Below are positions 46,107-55,461 of a DNA stretch of 64,000 bases, in pieces. The stretch's first letter is position 1. Each line of letters starts with the position of its first letter. A program made the translations under genes and the position numbers. The notes beneath the pieces are model-generated. The model ran no database searches and was not told the DNA's origin. It saw nothing but the letters and a program-made list of their open reading frames with translations. Source of the stretch: Buttiauxella sp. A111. Lineage in GTDB: Bacteria; Pseudomonadota; Gammaproteobacteria; Enterobacterales; Enterobacteriaceae. Where the stretch lies: NCBI RefSeq assembly GCF_014189855.1, contig NZ_BJFN01000006.1, positions 62,001 to 126,000 on the forward strand, written 5' to 3'.

Positions 46107-48470
46107 ATGCACACACAAGCAATATTTGAGTTAAGTCAGGAGGCTGAGCGGCTATTACAACTCGCCCTGCAAAACCTTAATTCCTTAAAAGCAACCTCTT
46201 TTACTACACAGAATGAAGAAAATAACGCTGGGCAATCGCAAATGGGGCCGGTTGTCCCGTCTGCGTTTTGCCCGCACACCCTTCAACAGCAGCAGGCAAT
46301 GCTGCAAAATGAATTACGCAAAATCACCCAGAATGAGATGGTGCTGGCCATTGTAGGCACGGTAAAAGCAGGGAAATCCACCACCATCAACGCCATTATT
46401 GGCACAGAAGTTTTGCCTAATCGCAATCGCCCGATGACAGCATTACCGACATTGATTCGTCACACGCCAGGCCAGCGTGAGCCAGTTTTGCATTTTCCTT
46501 ACGTGCAACCCATCGACCAATTAATGCATGCGTTGCAACTTCGTTTGCAACAAACCGACAGAGCAACGCTTGGCAGGCATTTAGAAATTGATCGGGATAT
46601 GGCGGCGTTATTAACCAGAATAACTGAAGGGGAATCTTTCGCTAAACATTATCTGGGGGCTCAGCCTATTTTTCATTGTCTGAAAAGCCTTAATGATTTA
46701 GTGCGTTTATCCAAAGCGCTGGATGTTGCTTTTCCCTTTAAAGCCTATGCAGCAATTGAACATGTTCCGGTAATTGAAGTGGAGTTTGTCCATTTAGCGG
46801 GAATTAATGAAGGTTATGGGCAACTGACATTATTAGATACGCCTGGCCCGAATGAAGCCGGGCAACCGCATCTGAAAAAAATGCTACAGGAACAACTGGC
46901 GCAAGCGTCTGCTGTGCTGGCAGTACTGGATTACACCCAGTTGAAGTCAGTTTCTGACGAAGATGTGCGAAAAGCGATATTAGGCACCGGTTCTTCCGTG
47001 CCGTTGTACGCGCTGGTGAACAAGTTTGATCAAAAAGACAGAAACGGCGACGACGAAGAACAAATTAAAGCATTGATTTCCGGCACGCTGATGAAAGGGA
47101 TGATTGAGCCGAGCCATGTTTTCCCGGTTTCTTCCATGTGGGGATATCTGGCCAATCGCGCGCGTCATGAACTGGCATTACACACTCAGTTGCCGAACCC
47201 CGATGAACATCGCTGGGTGCAAGATTTTGCTGATGCCGCGCTGGGCCGTCGTTGGAAACGTGATGATTTGGCGGATAGCGATGTTGTGCACCAGGCGGCG
47301 GAACTGCTTTGGCAAGACTCGCAGTTTGCCGAACCCATCAAAAAGGTGCTTCATGCCGCACACGCCAATGCCTCGATGTACGCACTGCGGTCTGCCTGCC
47401 AGAAATTACTTAACTACACGCAGGGCGCGGAAGAATACCTGAATTTTCGCCGCCAGGGCTTGCGCATCGCCAGTGAGCAATTGCAGCAGAATATTGCGGC
47501 AATTGAAGAGGACATGAGCCTGGCCGCTGAAAGCCAGCAGTCGGCAAGTGCGGTTGCGCGCAGTAACGTAAACCAGGCTGTGCAAGCGATGGGGGATTTT
47601 ATCCGCCGTTATGAGCAACAGATTAATGCCAACGTAGCCGATTATTTCCAGCAAGGCATGGTGCCTGAAAAACTGACTCGCCCGGTGATGTCGTTTGGAA
47701 CTCGTCGCAGTGTCGATTTTGACGCCCGCGATGAAACGCTGAATTTTGACGATGAACAATCGGCGCAAATTGCGCTGCACAGAATCCGCGCCTCATGCGA
47801 AATCATCCTGACCGCTGCGCAAGAAAAGATGAATGAGGAGCTGATGCATCTGTTCAGTTATCTGGAAGTTGAACTGGCGGATACGCTGCGTAACATCTTA
47901 AAACCCATTGAATCCCGAGTCTCACAAGGGCTCGCCCAGGCAGGGTTTCGTACCCATTTCAGCCTGCCGGTGTTCCATGTCGGATTGTTAAATTTCAATG
48001 CCCATAAAGCATTCAATGAGCTTATCGAAGAGCAGGATATTCCGGTCGCGCAATTACGCCGTCCGGCTGGGATGCGAGGCACCGTCGCACGCTGGCTCAA
48101 TAGCGAGGAGTGGGGTTGGGAAGGGTACACCGTGATGCAAAGTCGCTATGTCATTTCGTTGCCCGATGTACAACGCAAGCTGTGCGAGCATGTTGCCAGT
48201 TTCCTGTTGCAGCTCAATCGCACCCTGGCTATGCAAATTGAGAATGCAGTGAGTGAGGGAATGACAGCCTTCTTTGCCGATTTTTCCCAGACGTTGGATG
48301 CGATACGCCTGAATCTGCAACAAAGTTTGTTGGCGCGTCAGCAAAATGAAGACGCGGTAATGGCTTTGCGTCAGCGGCTTGAGCTGTGCGTGCGAACCAC
48401 GCGCTACATCCACGAAGACACCCGCCTGCTGCGGGACGATATTCAGACGCTATTTACGGTAGAACAGTAA
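46107..48470 (+). CDS. crfC: Dynamin-like GTPase CrfC
   Basis: 787 residues, about 45 more than E. coli CrfC (YjdA). GTPase motifs are clear: P-loop GTVKAGKSTTINAIIGTEVL from about 84, LTLLDTPGPNEAGQPHLKKM near 246, and VNKFDQKDRNGDDEE near 307. A long helical stalk fills the C-terminal half. In E. coli CrfC binds the sliding clamp and links sister replication forks. The stop overlaps the yjcZ start (TAATG), so the pair is coupled. Confidence 0.94.
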   Translation: MHTQAIFELSQEAERLLQLALQNLNSLKATSFTTQNEENNAGQSQMGPVVPSAFCPHTLQQQQAMLQNELRKITQNEMVLAIVGTVKAGKSTTINAIIGTEVLPNRNRPMTALPTLIRHTPGQREPVLHFPYVQPIDQLMHALQLRLQQTDRATLGRHLEIDRDMAALLTRITEGESFAKHYLGAQPIFHCLKSLNDLVRLSKALDVAFPFKAYAAIEHVPVIEVEFVHLAGINEGYGQLTLLDTPGPNEAGQPHLKKMLQEQLAQASAVLAVLDYTQLKSVSDEDVRKAILGTGSSVPLYALVNKFDQKDRNGDDEEQIKALISGTLMKGMIEPSHVFPVSSMWGYLANRARHELALHTQLPNPDEHRWVQDFADAALGRRWKRDDLADSDVVHQAAELLWQDSQFAEPIKKVLHAAHANASMYALRSACQKLLNYTQGAEEYLNFRRQGLRIASEQLQQNIAAIEEDMSLAAESQQSASAVARSNVNQAVQAMGDFIRRYEQQINANVADYFQQGMVPEKLTRPVMSFGTRRSVDFDARDETLNFDDEQSAQIALHRIRASCEIILTAAQEKMNEELMHLFSYLEVELADTLRNILKPIESRVSQGLAQAGFRTHFSLPVFHVGLLNFNAHKAFNELIEEQDIPVAQLRRPAGMRGTVARWLNSEEWGWEGYTVMQSRYVISLPDVQRKLCEHVASFLLQLNRTLAMQIENAVSEGMTAFFADFSQTLDAIRLNLQQSLLARQQNEDAVMALRQRLELCVRTTRYIHEDTRLLRDDIQTLFTVEQ

Positions 48471-49345
48471 TGAACAGCCTGGTACAGGGTACTCAAACCC
48501 GCGCTTTGGAATGTGTTGCAGAGAAATTTGTCGTCGATTTTGCAAAAAATAGGGGGGTTACACGTGAGTTGTGGCACAGCCAGCAAAGCAAAGCGTATTT
48601 CCAACGGCTGACCGGCGAGTTTATTGGCAGCAGCCAGTTGCAAAAATGGGCGGTGGACGATGTGTTACTCGAGACGCCTGAATTCACGTTAGCGATGCTC
48701 GGGCAGCTCTGCCAACGTGTGGTGAAAAAACATCGGGCGATGACGAAAGTCTATGACAGCGTCTGTTCTATGTCCGCCGCTTCTGCGCGAATGAATAACG
48801 AGGCCCTGGAAACTCGACAGCTGTTTGCTCTCGTGCAACAGCAACTGGCGCTGCGCATTGGCAAGCTGGAGGCGCAACTAAACGGCACCGATCTCACGCA
48901 TCTGGGGATCGTGCATTGCGAGCAAGTTTTTGCCCGCTGGCAGGCTGGACACTATTTATCATTTTCGCCCGCTGGACGCTGTTATGTCGCGTTGCAGGAG
49001 CTGTACTGGGGCACTTTTGGCGATGCGCTGCGTTTCGGCAGCACGTTACAGGCAAGTGAGCTGATAGAACAGGCGCGAGCGTTGGCCATCAGGCAGCTGG
49101 CGCAAGATGTGAATGCCTCCGCTCGCACTCGTCATTACTATTATGAATGGCTGATGTTTCCGTCTACGCCTTCAATGATGGAAAGCAAAGACGCGCTGAC
49201 ATGGCTGGGTGACGATTGTGACCGCGAGTATCAGCCGGTGAGTTTTGCTACCACCCAAACGCATTTGGGAGTTTCTCTCGGCATGCCACGCATTTGTTCC
49301 GCAATGCGTCTGGGAAGTGCGATGGTCGATGAGGTGTTTATCTGA
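48470..49345 (+). CDS. yjcZ: CrfC partner protein YjcZ
   Basis: 291 residues, close to the 292 of E. coli YjcZ. It is soluble and largely helical, with LVQGTQTRALECVAEKFVVD at the start and the conserved WGTFGDALRFGSTLQASELI near 180. Its ATG overlaps the crfC stop. The function is poorly known; over-expression studies in E. coli link it to motility, and co-occurrence with CrfC suggests a shared role. A frame that starts at 48386 inside crfC is rejected. Confidence 0.9.
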   Translation: MNSLVQGTQTRALECVAEKFVVDFAKNRGVTRELWHSQQSKAYFQRLTGEFIGSSQLQKWAVDDVLLETPEFTLAMLGQLCQRVVKKHRAMTKVYDSVCSMSAASARMNNEALETRQLFALVQQQLALRIGKLEAQLNGTDLTHLGIVHCEQVFARWQAGHYLSFSPAGRCYVALQELYWGTFGDALRFGSTLQASELIEQARALAIRQLAQDVNASARTRHYYYEWLMFPSTPSMMESKDALTWLGDDCDREYQPVSFATTQTHLGVSLGMPRICSAMRLGSAMVDEVFI

Positions 49346-49493
49346 TGATCTCAGGATTGAATATGCGGCAAAATATCTGAAGACATTTCCTACACATGTC
49401 ATCAAGAATATGATCGATATCATATTAAGCAGGATTAATTTAAATGAAAGGTAATGAACTGAATAAATAGAAGCCATTTTCTTTGCTGGGTTG

Positions 49494-49504
49494 TACACAG
49501 TGTA
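49494..49504. promoter_or_regulatory. Small palindrome upstream of evgA
   Basis: TACAC-A-GTGTA within TTGTACACAGTGTAAAT resembles the inner part of the EvgA consensus (TACA-GT-TGTA) but with one extra base. It lies 120 bp before evgA. It could be an autoregulatory site; the match is weak. Confidence 0.25.
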
Positions 49505-49623
49505 AATATTTAAGGACACCTTTTCCTGGTATATCTAAATGTCATCCACCCCTGAATCCTCTCTAAAAAGTAATAATATAGCTAACTTCGCTATTTTTTA
49601 TTACATCAGGATTTCTTAACGCA

Positions 49624-50238
49624 ATGAACGCGATAATCGTTGACGATCATCCATTGGCGCGGATCGCCATTCGCAATTTACTCGATACTAATGGCATCAC
49701 CGTCATCACTGAGCTCGATAGCGGCGAACATGCGGTGCAAACCACGGAGAGGCTCAAACCGGATCTGCTGATAATCGATGTTGATATCCCCTGCATTAGC
49801 GGCATTGAGGTGCTGGAACAATTACGCAAACGCCATTTCGCGGGCTTTATCATTATCATCTCGGCCAAAAACGAACTGTTTTATGGCAAGCGTAGCGCAG
49901 AGTGTGGCGCGAATGGGTTTGTCAGTAAAAAAGAGGGGATGAACAATATTCTCGCCGCCATCGACGCGGCAAAGAATGGTTATAGCTATTTCCCTTTCTC
50001 TCTTGAACGTTTTATTGGTACCAGCATTACTGAGCAAGACAAACTGGATACGTTATCGACCCAGGAAATGAAGGTGCTGCGTTATATTCTCAATGGCATT
50101 GATTACACCACCATCGCCAGCAAAATGAATATCAGTAATAAAACGGTGAGCACGTATAAAACCCGCTTAATGGAAAAACTAGATTGCTCCTCATTGATGG
50201 AACTCTACGATTATGCGCAAAGAAATAAAATAGGGTAA
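49624..50238 (+). CDS. evgA: Response regulator EvgA
   Basis: 204 residues, the E. coli length. The receiver domain has IVDDHP at 5-10 and phosphoacceptor Asp52 in LIIDVDIP, the same residue number as in E. coli. The C-terminal LuxR/NarL-type helix-turn-helix reads IASKMNISNKTVSTYKTRLM near 163. EvgA activates acid-resistance and efflux genes, including yfdX and the gad/hde set, in E. coli. It is followed after 4 bp by evgS, so they form one operon, and its target genes lie just downstream. Confidence 0.95.
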   Translation: MNAIIVDDHPLARIAIRNLLDTNGITVITELDSGEHAVQTTERLKPDLLIIDVDIPCISGIEVLEQLRKRHFAGFIIIISAKNELFYGKRSAECGANGFVSKKEGMNNILAAIDAAKNGYSYFPFSLERFIGTSITEQDKLDTLSTQEMKVLRYILNGIDYTTIASKMNISNKTVSTYKTRLMEKLDCSSLMELYDYAQRNKIG

Positions 50239-50242
50239 TGAG

Positions 50243-53200
50243 ATGCTGGCTCGTTTGTTTATTTATTTGATGATTGTTTTTGGCTTGAGCAGTTTTTCCA
50301 CCTTTGGCGCGACACAAGTTATTGAGCTTAAAAGTAACTACCAGCCCGCAGTGCTGGATATTCGTTTAAACCCGGAAGAACGGTTTTGGCTGGAGCACAA
50401 AAAAAACCTCACTGTCGGTACCTGGTTGCCGGAAGTTTCCCCTATCGATTATGAAAGTACCGGGGGAATTTATCAGGGAGTGAATGCCGATTACCTGGCC
50501 CTGATGCAAAAAAATCTGCATATTAAAATTACTATTAAACAGTACGATAGCGAGAAAGAAGCCCTTGCGGCGCTTTCGAGGCACGAAGTCGATACGCTGC
50601 TCACTCAGCTGTCTGTCCACAAAGATGTGGGAAGCGCTCTGTTGACGACTTCGGCGTTGATCAAAACCTGGCCGACGCTTGTGACTTCGCTCAAAAATAC
50701 CTTGCTGCCGCTAAAAACGGATAAGGAAGTGACCCTTGCCTGCGTGCAGGATTGCGCATTTTCCAGTGTCGCCAAAGAAGCCTTCCCTAACGCCAGAATG
50801 GCCTTTTACGATGATGACTATCAGGCATTGTCATCGGTGCGGGACGGTAAAAATCAATATTTTATAGGTAATAACGTAACCACCGGGAATTATATTTCTA
50901 AATACTTCTCGCAATCGCTGGTTATAACTCACTACTTCAACAAGCAAGAGCAATACAATTACTTTATCACCAGTAAGAACCAGCCGTTGTTGCGAAATAT
51001 CCTCGAAGCTTTCATTACTTCTATTAGTAATGAAACGCATATGCGGATGATGCAGAACTGGTTGAATCGCGGCAATCTTTCCTACCTGAATTCACCTATT
51101 CCGTTCAGTAAGGAAGAGCAGGAATGGCTTAAAAAACATCGTAATATTAAGGTGTTGATTAACCCTAACTATCCACCGTTTACGCTTATCGACCAGGGTG
51201 GCGAGCTACGCGGCATCATGGCTGATTTACTCAATATTATTCAGCTACAAACCGGGCTTGAATTTCAGCCGGTGATGGTTAATTCCGGCAACAAAATGGC
51301 ACCAGACCAATGGGACATGATCCCCGCCGCTACGCTAAATAATGCGCCGCAGAAATTCATCTCGTTTAGCGATTCGCTGATGAGTATCTCGTATGTGATT
51401 GTCACTCCACACCAGGAAAACGCCGACCTGTTGCTCACAAAACCCCTGCGCATTGCCGTCGCCGCGGGGACTATTTTGACCAACGATTTACATCAACGTT
51501 ATCCGCAGGCGACCCTGGTTGAAACGGAAAACATCGTTGAGGCAATGAAAATGGTGGAGAAGGGCGAGGTCGATGCGGCGATTACGAGCGAGCTATCCGC
51601 CCGCTACATGATTGATCATTATTATCTGCAAAAAATGTACTACATGCGGCTACCCGGAATGCCGAGCGCCTCGCTGAGGTTTGCGATGGCGCGCGATGAA
51701 CCAGAACTGAACGCCATTATGAGTAAGGCGCTGCAAGCGATTCCTCCACGCGATATTCTGCAAATGACGGAGAAGTGGTCGAAAATTTCTAGCGTACAGA
51801 AAGACACCTGGAGCCTTTATAGCAAGCAGTTTTATCAGCTGGTGTTCTTCGCGTTAGTGCTGATTGCCATTAGCCTGGGATGGGGGTTATCGCTTTCGCG
51901 TGAGGTGCGCAAAAGAAAACAGTCACAACGGCAACTCGAAGAAGAATTGCAGCTTAAAGAGGCGCTCTCACATGAGCTGGAGGCTGAAAAAGATAAAGCG
52001 ATTCAAGCCACGAAAGCGAAAAGTCGATTCCTTGCGAGTATGAGCCACGAACTGCGTACTCCGGTGAGTTCGATTGTTGGTTTTTTAGAGCTGCTGTCGA
52101 GTTCGGATCTCAACGCCGCTCAGCGCAAAGAGGCGATAGCGCTTGCCGCGGCTACTGCACAATCGCTGCTGGGGTTGATCGGGAAGATCCTGGACGTTGA
52201 TAAGATTGAGTCCGGCAAATACCAGATTGCCCCACAATGGACGGATTTGTCGCAGCTTATCGACGTTCAGTGCCACTCTTTTGACGCACTGGCCAGACAG
52301 AAAGGCGTAGAGCTGCGTTTTAGCAGTCATCTTGCGGCGGATGATCGTGTGCTGATTGACCCGCAAGCCTGGAGGCAAATTCTCAACAATCTGGTCGGCA
52401 ATGCGCTGAAGTTTACCGAGCAAGGGCATGTAGAGGTTTCTTGCCGTCTGACACCCGGTGAGGATAAACATGGGACTTTGACCGTGACGGTTAGCGATAC
52501 CGGCTGCGGGATCAGTACGGAAGAACAGAAGACATTATTCCACCGTTATGTTCAGGCAGGTCAGGGGCGTAAACATATCGGATCTGGGCTGGGGCTGGTT
52601 ATCACCAAAGAGTTGGTGACGCTGATGGGCGGCACGCTGGAACTCAGTAGCCAGCAGTCGCAAGGTTCCACTTTCACCATTACGCTTGCGGTTGAAATCG
52701 CACAGCAAACCCGTACCCCGATGAAGAATACTCCAGCCGCTTTGTCGCCACTGCCTCGTTTGTCGATTTTGATTGCTGACGATAACCCGACGAATCGACT
52801 GCTGCTAAAACGCCAGTTGAATGCCATTGGCTACAACGTGGATGAAGCCTGTGACGGCGAGGAGGCTGAAGCCAAAATCGCCCACAAGCAGTACGATTTG
52901 TTGATAACTGACCTGAACATGCCGAAAAAAGATGGCCTCGCGCTGACGGCATCTTTACGTCGCAAGAATGTGCGGCTGCAAATCTGGGGACTTACCGCCA
53001 GTGCACTTTCGCAGTCACGCGAGCAATGCCTGCAAAGTGGGATGAATCAGTGCCTGTTTAAACCGATTTCGATTCAAACGTTGACTCATGAGCTGAGTAA
53101 ACTCGATATGGGGCGTGCGTCCTCTGGCAACACGCGACATTTGAAACTGAGTATTCTGACTGAGAACACCGGTGGTGACAGGACGTTGATGAACGAGATT

Positions 53201-53473
53201 CTGGAAACGTTCCGCGAAGCGTCGGCCAATGATTTGCAAGTCGCCGTGCGCTCAATTGAGCAGGATGAACCTAAGATGTTTTTGCACGCGTTACACCGTT
53301 TGCATGGCTCGGCACAGATTCTGGAAATCACAGCGCTTCAGGCGTTGTGTGAACCTTTCGAATCACGCCGACATGATGCGATACCGCTTGAGGAACGTAA
53401 GGAAACGCTTGAGAAAATTTCTGCGGTGATGCGGGAAATCGACATTGAGATAGACAGTTTGATAAGCCACTAG
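50243..53473 (+). CDS. evgS: Tripartite sensor kinase EvgS lacking the PAS domain
   Basis: 1,076 residues, about 120 fewer than E. coli EvgS (1,197). Order: signal peptide, two periplasmic Venus-flytrap (SBP_bac_3) domains at about 45-275 and 288-515, membrane helix at about 529-550, then a charged coiled coil (QSQRQLEEELQLKEALSHEL) running straight into HisKA (His602 in SMSHELRTPVSS). HATPase follows (NLVGNALKF, HIGSGLGLVI), then receiver (Asp890 in LLITDLNMPKKDG) and HPt (His1018 in HALHRLHGSAQI). The E. coli protein has a PAS domain between membrane helix and HisKA; no such segment fits in the roughly 50 residues here. Each phosphorelay residue is intact. Confidence 0.93.
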   Translation: MLARLFIYLMIVFGLSSFSTFGATQVIELKSNYQPAVLDIRLNPEERFWLEHKKNLTVGTWLPEVSPIDYESTGGIYQGVNADYLALMQKNLHIKITIKQYDSEKEALAALSRHEVDTLLTQLSVHKDVGSALLTTSALIKTWPTLVTSLKNTLLPLKTDKEVTLACVQDCAFSSVAKEAFPNARMAFYDDDYQALSSVRDGKNQYFIGNNVTTGNYISKYFSQSLVITHYFNKQEQYNYFITSKNQPLLRNILEAFITSISNETHMRMMQNWLNRGNLSYLNSPIPFSKEEQEWLKKHRNIKVLINPNYPPFTLIDQGGELRGIMADLLNIIQLQTGLEFQPVMVNSGNKMAPDQWDMIPAATLNNAPQKFISFSDSLMSISYVIVTPHQENADLLLTKPLRIAVAAGTILTNDLHQRYPQATLVETENIVEAMKMVEKGEVDAAITSELSARYMIDHYYLQKMYYMRLPGMPSASLRFAMARDEPELNAIMSKALQAIPPRDILQMTEKWSKISSVQKDTWSLYSKQFYQLVFFALVLIAISLGWGLSLSREVRKRKQSQRQLEEELQLKEALSHELEAEKDKAIQATKAKSRFLASMSHELRTPVSSIVGFLELLSSSDLNAAQRKEAIALAAATAQSLLGLIGKILDVDKIESGKYQIAPQWTDLSQLIDVQCHSFDALARQKGVELRFSSHLAADDRVLIDPQAWRQILNNLVGNALKFTEQGHVEVSCRLTPGEDKHGTLTVTVSDTGCGISTEEQKTLFHRYVQAGQGRKHIGSGLGLVITKELVTLMGGTLELSSQQSQGSTFTITLAVEIAQQTRTPMKNTPAALSPLPRLSILIADDNPTNRLLLKRQLNAIGYNVDEACDGEEAEAKIAHKQYDLLITDLNMPKKDGLALTASLRRKNVRLQIWGLTASALSQSREQCLQSGMNQCLFKPISIQTLTHELSKLDMGRASSGNTRHLKLSILTENTGGDRTLMNEILETFREASANDLQVAVRSIEQDEPKMFLHALHRLHGSAQILEITALQALCEPFESRRHDAIPLEERKETLEKISAVMREIDIEIDSLISH

Positions 53474-53510
53474 AAAAGCGGGTTACCGCTTAGGCTAATC
53501 CTTCCCATAA

Positions 53511-53590
53511 CGGCATCCGACCTACGAGACGATAATGCAAACGCAGCTTTCGTAGGTCGGATTAGCGAAGCGACATCCGACATTCAAGAC
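53511..53590. repeat. REP/BIME-like inverted repeat pair
   Basis: CGGCATCCGACCTACGAGAC and, 20 bp on, CGTAGGTCGGATTAGCGAAG then CGACATCCGAC form an inverted pair of REP-type palindromes. It lies between the convergent evgS and yfdX ends and may act as terminator and mRNA stabiliser for both. Confidence 0.75.
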
Positions 53591-53619
53591 GAAAATCACT
53601 TCGGCAATGTTAACGCTGC

Positions 53620-54252
53620 TTAGTTGGTTGCAGCGAACATTTCGCTATCCACTACGATACCGTCTTCAGCACCTTTCAGTACCAAATTAGCCTCGTAGTA
53701 TTTGCCGTCTGCCAACAGTTTTTGAGCCTGAGCCACCGCTTTACGGGTTTGGTTCAGTGGCATCAAATATTGATTTTCCATTACGCCAATACCCGCCAGA
53801 CGTAAGGTATCCATTGCCCCTTTTTTATCGCCTTTTGCCAGTTTTTCATTGGCAGACTTGATGGCGCTCTCTTTGGCCGGTGACGCAATATAGTCTTCAG
53901 ATAAGGTGACATTGGCATTAATGATGACGTATTGATCGTCAATCATCTTCGCTTTGGAATCGGTTTTGACAAATTTCTTCCAGTCCACGCTGTCATCTTT
54001 AAGCAGCGTCGCCGCGTCATCAGTCAGTTTTTTAGCCGTGGCGGGTTCGCCGTGAAACAGTGCCAGTCGTGCGAATTGGATATCACGCATGGCATTCGCG
54101 CCCTGTACGGCAACCTGCATCACGTCAGCAGCTTCTTTTTGGATTTGTGCGGTTGCAGCAGCGGTTTGCGCTGGAGTCGCTGTTGTTGCAGCAAATACCG
54201 GTGCAGAACTCATCATGGTTGCCAGTACACCAGCCAGAATTAATTTTTTCAT
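53620..54252 (-). CDS. yfdX: Acid-stress periplasmic protein YfdX
   Basis: 210 residues from the ATG at 54252 (E. coli 211). It has a signal peptide ([20 protein letters not shown], cut near FAA), then an all-helical YfdX domain with [20 protein letters not shown] near 40 and [20 protein letters not shown] near 153. In E. coli yfdX is one of the strongest EvgA targets. Here it is immediately beside evgS and divergent from hdeD, which supports membership of the same regulon. The exact function in acid stress is not settled. Confidence 0.92.
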   Translation of the reverse strand: MKKLILAGVLATMMSSAPVFAATTATPAQTAAATAQIQKEAADVMQVAVQGANAMRDIQFARLALFHGEPATAKKLTDDAATLLKDDSVDWKKFVKTDSKAKMIDDQYVIINANVTLSEDYIASPAKESAIKSANEKLAKGDKKGAMDTLRLAGIGVMENQYLMPLNQTRKAVAQAQKLLADGKYYEANLVLKGAEDGIVVDSEMFAATN

Positions 54253-54354
54253 TATCTTCTCCTCAATAAAATGGGTGTTAATCACCAACGGAGCCAGAAT
54301 AGAAAATAACGCTAAGGATGAAAATCAGAGCGCAGAATGAATATTGCAGGAGCC

Positions 54355-54393
54355 ATCTGACGCTTGTCAGATTGCTGAGACAGACGTCAGATT
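54355..54393. promoter_or_regulatory. Candidate operator between yfdX and hdeD
   Basis: A perfect 7-4-7 dyad ATCTGAC-GCTT-GTCAGAT (54355-54372) is followed by a second GTCAGATT at 54386, exactly 20 bp after the first GTCAGATT at 54366, i.e. about two helical turns. It lies 103 bp upstream of yfdX and 90 bp upstream of hdeD, so one factor could control both. EvgA is the obvious candidate by context, although the word differs from the E. coli EvgA consensus. Confidence 0.5.
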
Positions 54394-54482
54394 GGGCGTA
54401 TAGCAATGGGGCTTCACTCTTATTTACCTCGTCGGGTAACTGGTTTTACTATTTTAAGTATCAACTACAGGGTGGATATCAA

Positions 54483-55085
54483 ATGTTCATATTTAACCAA
54501 TTTAGAGTGAAAGCGCTTAGTGAAGCTTCACGTCTTCAATATAAAAGACATGCCATGGTTATGGCAGTGCTTCTATATCTATGCGGTGCTTGCTGTCTTA
54601 TTTTCCCCTTTATGGCTGGGATGTACCTCTGCTATATCATTGGCATGCTGTTTATGGTCTGCGGTTTTTACACTCTTTATAGCCTGGTGGTTTTTCGTTC
54701 CCAGCACTGGCGCTCTAAATTTGTCAGCGCGGTGTTTGCCATAGCCTGGTTATTGTTGGGCTACAGCTTCGTCTCTCATCCGCTGGTTGGAATGAATTCG
54801 TTATCAATAGTATTTTGCTGCTTGTTTATTGTCGGTGGGGTTTCACGCATCGTGTCAGGGTTCACTATGCGAGGCCACGTAGGCGCTATCCCGAACATTT
54901 TTATCGGTATTTTTGATCTGCTGATTGCGATTATCTGGCTAGGGATGACGCCTGAACAATCGTATCTCTTTACGACCGCATTTATTGGCATTGAGATGAT
55001 TTTCAGCGCAGTGAGTTTTCTCATTTTGCGCAAGAAATTGACGACTGCTCCGCAGATTAAACAAGCTTTTTCAAATTCACAATAA
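54483..55085 (+). CDS. hdeD: HdeD-family acid-resistance membrane protein
   Basis: 200 residues from the ATG at 54483 with GGTGG upstream; the frame to 54318 runs through the operator region and is rejected. It has six membrane helices in three pairs, the DUF308 layout of HdeD (MAVLLYLCGACCLIFPFMAG, then WLLLGYSFVSHPLVGMNSLS and FIGIFDLLIAIIWLGMTPEQ). In E. coli HdeD gives acid resistance at high cell density. It is first in hdeD-hdeB-gadB-gadC. Confidence 0.88.
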   Translation: MFIFNQFRVKALSEASRLQYKRHAMVMAVLLYLCGACCLIFPFMAGMYLCYIIGMLFMVCGFYTLYSLVVFRSQHWRSKFVSAVFAIAWLLLGYSFVSHPLVGMNSLSIVFCCLFIVGGVSRIVSGFTMRGHVGAIPNIFIGIFDLLIAIIWLGMTPEQSYLFTTAFIGIEMIFSAVSFLILRKKLTTAPQIKQAFSNSQ

Positions 55086-55100
55086 ACACTGGATTAACTT

Positions 55101-55403
55101 ATGAAGAATAAAGTATTTATTTCGTTAATTGTTTCTGCTGCCGCTTTATCTGGCTCAATGAATAGTGCTTTCGCTGCTCAAGAAACGACGCCGCAGAATA
55201 TGACCTGTCAGGAGTTTATAAACATGAACCCAAAATATATGACGCCAGTCGCCTTTTGGGTGGTGAATAAAGATACCGACTTTAAAGGTGGTGATTATGT
55301 CCACTGGCAGGAAGTTGAAACCGTATCGGTACCAAGAATTTATAAACAGTGTCAAAAAACACCTAAAGCAAAATTGGGTGAACTGACTCATAGCGTTAAG
55401 TAA
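55101..55403 (+). CDS. hdeB: Periplasmic acid chaperone HdeB
   Basis: 100 residues with a signal peptide (MKNKVFISLIVSAAALSGSM, cut near AFA-A). The mature part has the HdeB signature NMTCQEFINMNPKYMTPVAF near 33-52 and a second cysteine in IYKQCQKTP near 84, giving the single disulfide of HdeA/HdeB. It resembles HdeB rather than HdeA (MTCQEF-x-N/L-NPK-MTPVA-W). It binds unfolded periplasmic proteins at low pH. It lies 15 bp after hdeD and no separate hdeA is present. Confidence 0.9.
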   Translation: MKNKVFISLIVSAAALSGSMNSAFAAQETTPQNMTCQEFINMNPKYMTPVAFWVVNKDTDFKGGDYVHWQEVETVSVPRIYKQCQKTPKAKLGELTHSVK

Positions 55404-55461
55404 ATCTACACTCACGATTAATTGAACTGTTAAATGAAATGAGACCAATAGAGGAGTTATT

